Assembly (NCBI RefSeq): GCF_000718025.1
Contig: NZ_JODS01000018.1
Location: forward strand, 62,001 to 126,000
Direction: 5' to 3'
DNA length: 64,000 nucleotides
Source of the DNA: Kitasatospora purpeofusca
Lineage (GTDB): Bacteria > Actinomycetota > Actinomycetes > Streptomycetales > Streptomycetaceae
This document shows positions 23,253 to 31,883 of this stretch, piece after piece. A model generated the notes under the pieces. It worked only from the letters and a program-made list of their open reading frames with translations, was not told the origin of the DNA and ran no database searches. A program made the translations under genes and the position numbers. How positions within the stretch are numbered: position 1 is the stretch's first letter; every line of letters starts with the position of its first letter.

Positions 23253-25095
23253 AGCGGCCGGTGTTGCCCCGGCCGCGCAGTGCGGCCCGGCGGGCGTCGG
23301 CGCGCTGGCGGGCCGACTGCACGATCTCGGGGGTGGCGCCGCTGTCGTCGTCGAGCCAGCGCCCGAGGGAGGCGATGTCGCGGAAGCTGAACAGGTCGGG
23401 CACCCGGACCCGGCGGTCGAAGCGCCGGGTCATCAGCCGGGCCAGGCGGACCAGCAGCAGCGAGTCCCCGCCCAGGTCGTAGAAGGCGGCCTGCACGTCG
23501 ATGCCCGCCGGGTCGAGGTCCAGCAGCTCGCCCCAGATCTCCGCGAGGGCGGTCTCGGTCGGCGTGCTCGGCGCCGTCCGCGGCCCGTCGGCGCCGGCGG
23601 CCGGCGCGGGGGGCTCGGGGAGCGCGCCGCGGTCGAGCTTCCCGCCGGGGCCCAGCGGCAGGGCGGGGAGGACCACGACCGTCGCGGGCACCATGTAGTC
23701 GGGCAGTCCGGCGGCGAGGCGGGCGGTGACGGCGCTCTGCAGCGCGGCGTCCAGCCGGGGGCCGGCCGGCGTCGCGGTGTCCTGCTCCGGAACGTTGCCG
23801 GTCGGCACGACGTAGCCGACCAGCCGGTTGCCCCGGACGACGACGGCGGCCTCGCGGACCTCGGGGCAGCCGGTCAGCCGGGCCTCGACCTCCTCCAGCT
23901 CGATCCGGTAGCCGCGCAGCTTGACCTGGTGGTCGGTGCGGCCGAGGAAGCGCAGCTCGCCGTCCTCGGTGAACCTGACCAGGTCCCCGGTGCGGTACAT
24001 CCGCTCGCCGGGCAGGAACGGGTCCGGCAGGAAGCGCTCGGCCGTGGTGCGCGGCCGGTTGACGTAGCCGTGCGCGAGGCCGACGCCGCCGAGGAACAGC
24101 TCGCCGGCCTCCCCGGCCGGGAGCCGCCGCAGGTCCTGGTCCAGCACGTACACCCGGGCCGTGCCCGTCGGCGGGCCGATGGTCGGCTCGTCCGTCCCTT
24201 CGGCGGGCACCGGCCCGAACGAGCAGAACACCGTCCCCTCGGTGGGGCCGTACGCGTTGAACACCCGTTGGACGCCGGTCTCCCGGTACGTCCGGTCCAC
24301 CAGCTTGCGGCGCAGCGCCTCGCCTCCGAACACGACGGAGCGCACGTTCGGGGGCAGCGCCCCCGCGTCGAGCAGTCCGTTCATGACCGAGGGGACCATG
24401 TTCAGATGGGTGATCCGGTCGGCGTGGCGGCTCTCCGCCAGGTGCACGGCGCTCTCGACCAGGACGAGGGAGCCGCCCCGGCAGAGCGCGTTGAAGATCT
24501 CCATCACCGACATGTCGAAGCAGACCGAGCTGGCCGCCGCGATGCCGCTGAGGTCGCAGCCCTCCAGGACCCGGTCCATCTCGGCGAGCATCGCCACACA
24601 GCCCGCGTGCCGGACCGCCACGCCCTTGGGGGTGCCGGTGGAGCCGGAGGTGTAGATGATGTAGGCGGTGTCCCCGGGCACGACGGCCGAGGGTGCCTCA
24701 CCGGGCTCGGTGGTGACGCTTTCCCCGAGCACCACCACGGTCGGCCCGGCCGGGCAGCCGGCCCGGGACGCGGGGGTGGTCAGCAGCAGTCGGGTGCCGC
24801 TGTCCCGGACCATGAACGCCAGCCGCTCGGCCGGGTAGTTCGGGTCCAGCGGCAGATAGCAGGAGCCGGACCGCAGGACCGCCAGGATCGCCACCAGCAG
24901 ATCCGGGGTGCGCTCGACGCAGATGCCGACCGGGACGCCGGGACCGGCGCCGTCGGCCACCAGTCGCTCGGCCAACTCCAGCGAACGCTGGTTGAGTTCG
25001 CCGTAGCTCAGGACTCCGGTGTCGGAGTGGACGGCGGTCGCGTCGGGGTTCTTGACCGCTTGCGCGACAAACTCGGAGTGCAGGGTTTCGGTCAC
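23251..25095 (-). CDS. NRPS adenylation-PCP didomain protein
   Basis: A 614-residue NRPS protein that activates one amino acid and holds it as a thioester. The A domain (about 8-490) has A3 YIIYTSGSTGTPKG (145-158), A5 NAYGPTEGTV, A8 GRTDHQVKLRGYRIELEE and the A10 catalytic Lys486 in LGPGGKLDRG. The PCP (about 510-580) has the phosphopantetheine Ser545 in LGGDSLL. Aligning by eye to GrsA gives a binding-pocket code of about D-M-M-N-V-G-A-V-F-K; Asp194 implies a normal alpha-amino acid, but I do not recognise the code. The GTG start at 25095 overlaps the PKS stop as GTGA, so it is translationally coupled. There is no C domain of its own (the upstream protein ends in one), no TE and no MbtH-like gene nearby. 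Confidence 0.95.
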   Translation of the reverse strand: MTETLHSEFVAQAVKNPDATAVHSDTGVLSYGELNQRSLELAERLVADGAGPGVPVGICVERTPDLLVAILAVLRSGSCYLPLDPNYPAERLAFMVRDSGTRLLLTTPASRAGCPAGPTVVVLGESVTTEPGEAPSAVVPGDTAYIIYTSGSTGTPKGVAVRHAGCVAMLAEMDRVLEGCDLSGIAAASSVCFDMSVMEIFNALCRGGSLVLVESAVHLAESRHADRITHLNMVPSVMNGLLDAGALPPNVRSVVFGGEALRRKLVDRTYRETGVQRVFNAYGPTEGTVFCSFGPVPAEGTDEPTIGPPTGTARVYVLDQDLRRLPAGEAGELFLGGVGLAHGYVNRPRTTAERFLPDPFLPGERMYRTGDLVRFTEDGELRFLGRTDHQVKLRGYRIELEEVEARLTGCPEVREAAVVVRGNRLVGYVVPTGNVPEQDTATPAGPRLDAALQSAVTARLAAGLPDYMVPATVVVLPALPLGPGGKLDRGALPEPPAPAAGADGPRTAPSTPTETALAEIWGELLDLDPAGIDVQAAFYDLGGDSLLLVRLARLMTRRFDRRVRVPDLFSFRDIASLGRWLDDDSGATPEIVQSARQRADARRAALRGRGNTGR

Positions 25096-28000
25096 CGGTC
25101 CGTCTCCTCCGGGAGGCCGCCCGGGGCGAGGTCGCCGAGGGCCAGGTCGGGTCGATCGATCGAGTCGAAGAGCACAGTGCGGTAGAGCGCGAGCAGGTCC
25201 GTCACGGTCCGCCTCTCCAGGTAGCTCGGTTTGAACTGGACGTGGCCCGCCACCTCGCCGTCGATGTCGGCCATCGAGATCTCCAGGTCGAACTTGGCGA
25301 GGTGCCTGCGCACCTGGAGCGGTTCGAGCGGGAGCGCGCCGTCCGGGGCGATCGTGTCGCCGACGCCGTGGAAGAGCTTCACCGAACGCGGGAACGCGTC
25401 CGAGGAGAGCCAGTTGACCACCACGTCGAACCACGGGGAGCGGCCCTCGGCGCGCGGCGGCTTGAGCTGGGCCGCCAGCAGGTCCAGGGGGTAGTTCATG
25501 TGCTCCAGCAGGCCGAGCGAGAACGCGTGCACCTCGCGCAGCAGTTCGCGGAAGCTGCGGCCGGCGGAGGGGTTCGCCCGGACCAGTACCGTGTTGAGGT
25601 AGTAGCCGACGGCGGACTCCCAACCGGGCTCGGAGCGTTGGGCGATCGCGGTGGCCAGCACCGAATCCTCCGTCCCGACCGCCCGGTTGAGCGTGGCGAA
25701 GAACCCGGCCAGGACGACCGTGCTGACCGAGACGCCCTCGCGCAGCGCGAACTCCCGCAGCAGACGGGTCTCCTCGGCGCTCCAGCGGAAGGCGAGGTCG
25801 CGGCCCTCGTAGGTGACGCCCGGCGGCCGTTCCTTGTCGGAGAAGTCCAGCCGGGCCGGCGGGTCGGCCAGTTTCGCCGACCACCAGTCCAGGGCCGCGT
25901 CCGCGCCCGGACCGGCCAGCCACTGCCGCTCCCGGGTGACGAACTCCGTGTACGGGGCGGCGGGCGCCCGGCCGGCCGGGTCGGCGCTCTGGTAGAACTC
26001 CTGGATCTCGCGGATCATGACGTCCGCCGATGCCGCGTCCGAGGCGATGTGGTGGACCAGCACCAGCAGGTAGTGGTCCGCCGGGCCGCGCCGCAGCAGG
26101 ACGACCCGCACCAGCGGTCCGTAGTCCAGGTCCAGTGGCCGGTGCCCGTGCCGGGCCAGCTCCTCGCGGGCCTGCTCGTCGTCCAGTCCGGAGGTGTCCG
26201 CCACCACGAACTCGTACACCGGCTCGTCCAGGACGACCTGGTACGGGCTGCCGCCCGCCTCCACGAAGAGGGTGCGCAGGGCGGGGTGGCGGTCCAGCAC
26301 GGCCCGGACGGCGCGCTCCAGCGCCTCCTCGTCGACCGAGGTCCGGATCCGGGCGGTCACCATGAAGTTGTAGGGCACGGCGTCCGGCGCGACCATCTGC
26401 ATGAACCACAGCGAGGCCTGGCCGTGCGAGGCCGGCGCGAGGGTGAGGCCGAGGCCGTCGGCGCGCAACTGCTCCAGGGCCGGCGCGTCGGTGGCCTCCA
26501 GCAGGCCGCGGGCGTCGAGCTCCTCGACCAGCTCCTCGGCGTCGAGTTCGGACAGGTCGTCGAGGAAGGACGGCTCGGGGGCCGGTGCCGGTGCCGGTGC
26601 CGGCACCGGTACCGGGACCTGTGCGGGGGCGGCTGCTGCCGGGGCGGGGGTGGCAGGGGAGGCTGCTGCCGGTGCGGGTGCGCCGCCGACGATCCCGACG
26701 AAGTGGGCGACCACCTCGGCGATCGAGCGGCCGTCGAGGAAGACCACCGGCGACACCCGGTGCCCGAACAGCGACTGCATCCGGTTGACCAGGCGGATCG
26801 CCAGCATCGAGTCGAGGCCGAAGTCCCGCAGCCCGGCGTCCGCGTCGAACCGGCTCACCGGCACACCCAGCGCGTCGGCCAGCTCGGCCAGCACCACTTC
26901 GTCCACCGGCCGGGTCGCGGCGGCGGGTTCCGGCGCGGGTACCGGGGCCGCCTCGCGTACCGGTGCTGTTTCGACCGCGCCCGTGCTCGCGATGACGGCC
27001 GCGGGCCCGCCGGCGCCCGGGAGCGACGCGGGCGCGCGGTGGGACTCGGTGTCGATCCAGTACCGGTCCTTCTGCCACTGGACGAGCGGCGTCTCCACCA
27101 CCTCGACGTCGTCGGCGAACAGCGGGTCGAAGGTCAGCGGGACGCCCCGGACGTACAGCGAGGCGGCGGCGCCCAGCAGGCAGCGGACGTCGCTCTCCTC
27201 CCGCCGCAGGGAGTTGACCGCGTGCACCTGGGCGCCCCGGGTGAGCGCGATCTCCTCGACCGCGCCGCGCAGCGTCTCGTGCGGGCCGATCTCGACGAAG
27301 GTGCCGACCCCCTGGTCGACCAGCGCGCCGATCGTCTCGGCGAACCGGACCTGGTTGCGCAGGTTGTGCACCCAGTAGTCGACGTCGGCGACCGGGTTCA
27401 CCGCGCCCGCCAGGGCCGTCGAGTGGAAGTCGAGTTCGGGGGCCAGCGGGGTGATGCCGTCGATGCGCTTGCGCAGCGGTGCGATCAGCGGGTCCAAGCC
27501 GGGGCTGTGCACCGGCCGCTCGACCCGGATCCGGCGCACCGAGACCCCGTCCCGCCTCAGCTCCGCCTCCAGCGCGTCCACGGCCTCGGGCGAGCCCGAG
27601 ACCGCCGCGCTGGTGGGGCTGTTGACCACCGCGACCGCCGCGTGCGCGGCGTACGGGGCGAGCCGGGGCAGCAGCTCCTCCTCCGGCAGGTCGACCGAGA
27701 TCATCGCGCCCGCGGCGGCCTCGCGCTCCAGCAGGTGCGAGCGGGCGACCACCACCCGGGCGGCGTCCTCCAGCGACAGCGCTCCGGCGACGCAGGCGGC
27801 CGCGACCTCGCCCAGGCTGTGCCCGACCACGGCCGCCGGCCGGATGCCGAGCCCGATCCAGACCTGCGCCAGCGAGACCTGGAGGGCGAACAGCACCGGC
27901 TGCTGGAAGTCCATCTCCTCGTACCTGGCCGACTCGGCCGGGGCGGCCAGCAGGTCGAGCACCGAGGCGCCGCCGGCCGCGCGCACGGCGTCGTCGCAGG

Positions 28001-31000
28001 CCCGCATCCAGGTACGGAACCCGGCGTGGGAGCGCAGCAGTTCGCGGCCCATGCCGACCCACTGGGTGCCCCCGCCGGAGAACACCAGCGCCACCCGGCG
28101 GTCGGCGCCGCCGGAGACGGTGCCGGTGAGGAGGTCGGGGTGCGGCTGCCCGGCGGCGACCCGGGCGAGTCCGTCCAGGACGTCCTGGCGGGAGCGGGCG
28201 AGCAGCGCGATCCGGTGGTTGTGGTGGCTGCGCCGGGCGGCGAGGGTGTAGGCGAGGTCGGAGACCCGCAGGGCGGTGTTCCGCTCGACGTGGCTGGAGA
28301 GTTCGCGGCAGGTGTCGGTCAGCGCGCCCGCCGTCCGGGCCGAGACGGTGACGAGGTGGACGTCCCCATCGGTCGTGCTCGTGCTCGTGCTCGTGCCCGT
28401 GGCCGCGGCCCCGCCCCGGCCCGGTGCGACGTGCCGCCCCCGGTCGCCGGCGAGGAACGGATGGGCCGCGACCGGGAGTCCGGCGGTGTACAGGGCGCCG
28501 AGCGAGCCGAGCAGGGTCGCCGCCTCGTCGGCGCCCCGGCGCATCGAGGGCAGCGTGGTCGCGGGCAGGATCTCGGACGCCGACTTGAGAAGCAGCGGGT
28601 GCGGGCCGAGTTCGAGCACCGCGTCGACGCGGTGCTCGCGCAGCTTCAGCAGCGCGTCCACCACCAGGATCTCCTGGCGCAGGTTGGCCGCCCAGTAGTC
28701 CGGCCCGAGCTCCGCCCCGTCGACGTGTTCGCCGGTGACCGTCGAGATCATCGGGACGCGGGCGGTGCGGGGCCGGATGCCGGCGAGTTCCGCCTTCAGC
28801 GGGGCGAGCACCTGGTCGACCAGCGGCGAGTGCGGGGCGTGGCCCATCCGCACCCGGTGGTTGGTGACGTCGGCCTCGGTCAGCCGCCGGACGAGTTCGT
28901 CGATCTCCTGCGGAGTGCCGGTCACCAGTGTGGAGTTGAGGCCGTTGTAGCCGGAGAGGGTGAGCCCGCCGGTCAGGTACGGCCGTACCTCGTCGGCCGG
29001 CGTCATCACCACGATGCCCTCGCCCCGGCCCACGGCCAACTGCTGGAGCAGCCGGCCGTGGTGGGCGGCGAGCAGGGAGGCGTCGTCGTAGTCCAGGGCG
29101 CCGGCGACGTAGGAGGCGGCGAACTCGCCGACGCTCTGGCCGAGGACGACGTCCGGCTCCACGCCCAGCGAGCGCCAGGCCTCGGCCAGCGCGACCTGGA
29201 GCGAGAACAGCAGGGGCTGGAAGACGTCCATGTCGTCCAGCCGGCCGTCGGCGGAGAGCAGGTGCTCGACCGGGGAGAAGCCCAGCAGTTCCCGCATCCG
29301 CCGGTCGGACCTCATCATCGAGCGGCGGAACACCGGCATTCCGGCGAGGAGTTGGCGGCCCATGCCGACCCACTGCGAGCCGTTGCCGGAGAACAGGAAC
29401 GCCACCCGGGGCCGCTGCCCGGCCTCTTCCGCGGATCGCTGCCCGGCCGGTTCCCCCGTGCTCAGCCCGGCGGCGGGCGCACCGTTCGCGAAGGCGTCCA
29501 GCTGGGAGCGGAGTTCGGACATGTCGCGGGCGGTCGCCGCGAGCCGGAACGGGCCCTCGCCCGGCGCGCGGCGACAGAGCTCGCGCAGGTCGGTCCCGTC
29601 CCGCAGAGCGAGCGCCCGCTCGGCCAGCTCCTCCCGGGAGTCCGCCGCCAGGAGCAGCAACGAGGCTTCCGGGCGCGGCAGTTCCTCCACCGCGACATGG
29701 CAGATCGCGCCACCGAAGCCGAACGAGCTGACCCCGCCCCGGCGGGCGTCGGAGCGCCGCGGCCACGGCGTCAGCCGGTCCTGGACGGTGAGGTTGTACT
29801 CGTCGAACATGATCTGCGGGTTCGGCGCGCTGTAGTGCAGGCTCGGCGGCAGCACGCCGTTGCGCATCGACATCGCGAGCTTGACCAGGCCGACGATGCC
29901 GGCCGCCGCCTCCAGGTGCCCGACGTTGGACTTCACCGAGCCGAGCCGCAGCGGCTCCGCGCGGTCGGCGCCGCCCAGCACGGCGCCGATCGCGTTGGCC
30001 TCGATCGGGTCGCCGAGCGGCGTCGCCGAGCCGTGGGCCTCGATGTAGTCCACGAGGTGCGGGTCGATGCCGGCCCGCCGGTACGCGGTGCGGAGCATCT
30101 TCTCCTGCGCCTGCGGGTTCGGCGCCGTCATGCCGTTGCTCAGACCGTCGTTGTTCGAGGAACTGCCCTTGATCAGGCAGTACACCGGCAGGTCGCGCTC
30201 CAGCGCCACGCTCAGCGGGGCCAGCACCACGACCCCGGCGCCCTCGCCGCGGACGTAGCCGTTGGCGCGGGCGTCGAAGGACTTGCAGCGGCCGTCCGGG
30301 GCGAGTGCCCCCATCGCGTCCATCGCGGTGTAGTAGTCGGAGACGAAGCTCAGGTTCACGCCGCCGGCCAGCACCAGGTCGCTCTCGCCCAGTTGGATCG
30401 ACTGGCAGCCGACGTGCACCGAGACCAGCGAACCGGCGCAGGCGGCGTCGATGGCCATGCTCGGGCCCTGGAGGCCGAGGACGTAGGAGACGCGGTTGGC
30501 GATGATGCCGTCGTGCATGCCGGTCGCGGTGTGCGGGGTGATCTGGACATCGGGGCCGCGGTAGTGCGCCAGTGCGGCGTAGTCGCCCCAGCAGGAGGCC
30601 ATGAACACGCCGGTGTCGCTGCCGACCAGGCTGTGCGGGGCGATGCCCGCGTCCTCCAGCGCCTCCCAGCACAGTTCCAGGACCAGCCGCTGCTGCGGGT
30701 CCATCTGGACGGCCTCGCGGGGCGAGATGCCGAAGAACAGCGGATCGAACTGGTCGATGCCGTCGATGAACCCGCCCCAGCGCACCCGGTCGTTCAGCAG
30801 TGCCCGGCGCGCGGCCGGCACCGGTCCGACGGCGTCGCCGCCCTCGACCAGCAACTGCCAGAACCCGGCCGGGTCGGCGCCCCCGGGGAAGCGGCAGCCG
30901 ATGCCCACGACGGCGACCGGCTCGTTCGGCGCGGCCCGGCGCCCGGCGGCGGGCGCGGCGGCGGGCCCGGCCTCCTGCGGGCCCTCGACCAGCGCCCGGG

Positions 31001-31232
31001 CCAGTCCGTCGACGGTCGGGTACTGCCACATCATGGTGGCCGGGACGCGCCGGCCGAGGAACTCGGAGAGCGCGGCGGCGAGGGCCACCGACTGCACCGA
31101 CTCCAGGCCGTACCGGTGCATCGGGGCGCGGCGGTCGACGGTGTGCGCGGGGATGTTCAGCAGCTCGGCGAATCGGGACAGCAGGAAATCGGTGACGCTG
31201 GAGATGTCTCGCGCTGCGCGCTCTTGAGGCAT
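25092..31232 (-). CDS. Hybrid type I PKS: ACP-KS-AT-AT-ACP-C
   Basis: A 2046-residue assembly-line protein. Domains by motif: ACP1 about 10-85 (Ser45 in YGLESV); KS 104-520 (Cys265 in DAACAGSL, His400 in EAHGSAT, His439 in KSNVGHLEAAAG, all intact); AT1 609-890 (Ser700 in GQSVGE); AT2 1047-1330 (Ser1139 in GHSLGE) with its own KS-AT linker before it; ACP2 1443-1515 (Ser1475 in FGLDSM); an Ala/Pro linker 1517-1553; and an NRPS condensation domain 1597-2030 with HHIASDA (1727-1733). AT1 has His at the position of the conserved carboxylate-binding Arg, while AT2 keeps it (Arg1164). So AT1 probably loads a monocarboxylic starter and AT2 a malonyl-type extender. There are no KR, DH, ER or TE domains, so a beta-keto acyl chain should be delivered to the C domain. 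ATG 31232 follows GAGGGAG and is the first gene of the operon. Confidence 0.96.
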   Translation of the reverse strand: MPQERAARDISSVTDFLLSRFAELLNIPAHTVDRRAPMHRYGLESVQSVALAAALSEFLGRRVPATMMWQYPTVDGLARALVEGPQEAGPAAAPAAGRRAAPNEPVAVVGIGCRFPGGADPAGFWQLLVEGGDAVGPVPAARRALLNDRVRWGGFIDGIDQFDPLFFGISPREAVQMDPQQRLVLELCWEALEDAGIAPHSLVGSDTGVFMASCWGDYAALAHYRGPDVQITPHTATGMHDGIIANRVSYVLGLQGPSMAIDAACAGSLVSVHVGCQSIQLGESDLVLAGGVNLSFVSDYYTAMDAMGALAPDGRCKSFDARANGYVRGEGAGVVVLAPLSVALERDLPVYCLIKGSSSNNDGLSNGMTAPNPQAQEKMLRTAYRRAGIDPHLVDYIEAHGSATPLGDPIEANAIGAVLGGADRAEPLRLGSVKSNVGHLEAAAGIVGLVKLAMSMRNGVLPPSLHYSAPNPQIMFDEYNLTVQDRLTPWPRRSDARRGGVSSFGFGGAICHVAVEELPRPEASLLLLAADSREELAERALALRDGTDLRELCRRAPGEGPFRLAATARDMSELRSQLDAFANGAPAAGLSTGEPAGQRSAEEAGQRPRVAFLFSGNGSQWVGMGRQLLAGMPVFRRSMMRSDRRMRELLGFSPVEHLLSADGRLDDMDVFQPLLFSLQVALAEAWRSLGVEPDVVLGQSVGEFAASYVAGALDYDDASLLAAHHGRLLQQLAVGRGEGIVVMTPADEVRPYLTGGLTLSGYNGLNSTLVTGTPQEIDELVRRLTEADVTNHRVRMGHAPHSPLVDQVLAPLKAELAGIRPRTARVPMISTVTGEHVDGAELGPDYWAANLRQEILVVDALLKLREHRVDAVLELGPHPLLLKSASEILPATTLPSMRRGADEAATLLGSLGALYTAGLPVAAHPFLAGDRGRHVAPGRGGAAATGTSTSTSTTDGDVHLVTVSARTAGALTDTCRELSSHVERNTALRVSDLAYTLAARRSHHNHRIALLARSRQDVLDGLARVAAGQPHPDLLTGTVSGGADRRVALVFSGGGTQWVGMGRELLRSHAGFRTWMRACDDAVRAAGGASVLDLLAAPAESARYEEMDFQQPVLFALQVSLAQVWIGLGIRPAAVVGHSLGEVAAACVAGALSLEDAARVVVARSHLLEREAAAGAMISVDLPEEELLPRLAPYAAHAAVAVVNSPTSAAVSGSPEAVDALEAELRRDGVSVRRIRVERPVHSPGLDPLIAPLRKRIDGITPLAPELDFHSTALAGAVNPVADVDYWVHNLRNQVRFAETIGALVDQGVGTFVEIGPHETLRGAVEEIALTRGAQVHAVNSLRREESDVRCLLGAAASLYVRGVPLTFDPLFADDVEVVETPLVQWQKDRYWIDTESHRAPASLPGAGGPAAVIASTGAVETAPVREAAPVPAPEPAAATRPVDEVVLAELADALGVPVSRFDADAGLRDFGLDSMLAIRLVNRMQSLFGHRVSPVVFLDGRSIAEVVAHFVGIVGGAPAPAAASPATPAPAAAAPAQVPVPVPAPAPAPAPEPSFLDDLSELDAEELVEELDARGLLEATDAPALEQLRADGLGLTLAPASHGQASLWFMQMVAPDAVPYNFMVTARIRTSVDEEALERAVRAVLDRHPALRTLFVEAGGSPYQVVLDEPVYEFVVADTSGLDDEQAREELARHGHRPLDLDYGPLVRVVLLRRGPADHYLLVLVHHIASDAASADVMIREIQEFYQSADPAGRAPAAPYTEFVTRERQWLAGPGADAALDWWSAKLADPPARLDFSDKERPPGVTYEGRDLAFRWSAEETRLLREFALREGVSVSTVVLAGFFATLNRAVGTEDSVLATAIAQRSEPGWESAVGYYLNTVLVRANPSAGRSFRELLREVHAFSLGLLEHMNYPLDLLAAQLKPPRAEGRSPWFDVVVNWLSSDAFPRSVKLFHGVGDTIAPDGALPLEPLQVRRHLAKFDLEISMADIDGEVAGHVQFKPSYLERRTVTDLLALYRTVLFDSIDRPDLALGDLAPGGLPEETDR

Positions 31233-31601
31233 GGCGACTCCCTCGGCAGGGCGGGTGGCGGGGTGGTGGGGGCGGCCGGTGCGCTGAGGCCGGGCGGAGC
31301 GTCAGCGCCGGCGGGGCAGGGAGCGGTCGGCCGGGCCTAAGATCATCATGGGCATGACATGGATAAGTCCGTGACCGGGCACCGCTGCTCCTCCCGTGGC
31401 AAGAAGAAAGGCTCGAAAGCGCCGGACGGCACGGCTCGGCCGCGAAGTCCGGACAGCAAGGCGTTTGCGGGATTGCTCGATGGATCGCACATCAGCGGCC
31501 TACGACGGGCCGACGGTCCCCCGGTTCGCCCGAAGGCGCGAGGGGTGCACCGGATACAGGATTGCGTACAACGCGTGTTCGTCGTCGCGGTGGCGAGATT
31601 T

Positions 31602-31626
31602 GATCGACAAAGTGTCCGATTCGATC
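31602..31626. promoter_or_regulatory. Candidate operator in the divergent promoter region of the PKS operon
   Basis: GATCGA and TCGATC arms are separated by 13 bases in the 650-base gap between the PKS start (31232, minus) and the MFS exporter start (31884, plus). This gap is clearly richer in A and T than its surroundings around 31340-31375 and 31555-31700, as expected for two divergent promoters. A TetR-type repressor of the exporter would fit, but no regulator gene lies in the cluster. No gene in the gap is convincing. Confidence 0.35.
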
Positions 31627-31883
31627 TCCTGGAGCCGGACGTCACGCTCAGGTACCATCCGTGTACAGGCGGGCTGGACAGCCATTGATCGGGCAATGCA
31701 AGCTGGCCCCATGGCAGTTGAGACATTCGAGTCACCGTCGGACCGCGCTCCGGGCGCTTTACCAGGGCCTTTCCCGCTGCGTTTCCCGCAGCCCCTTCCG
31801 CGGCCGGCCCTTCGACGCTCGGCCCTTCCGCAGCCGGGCCCCGCCCGGGCGGCCGCCCGCCACAACGCCGGCGGGAGGCCCGC

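Noticed and set aside
19318..31232. Search for a thioesterase, reductase or MbtH-like gene in the cluster
   Set aside because: No GxSxG hydrolase, NAD(P)-binding release domain or MbtH-type small protein could be found in any frame, so none is reported; this absence supports the KS-release idea.
25242..31340. A 2032-codon open frame antisense to the PKS gene
   Set aside because: Third-position GC bias makes antisense frames stay open; the opposite strand carries complete PKS domains and this frame shows no recognisable protein.
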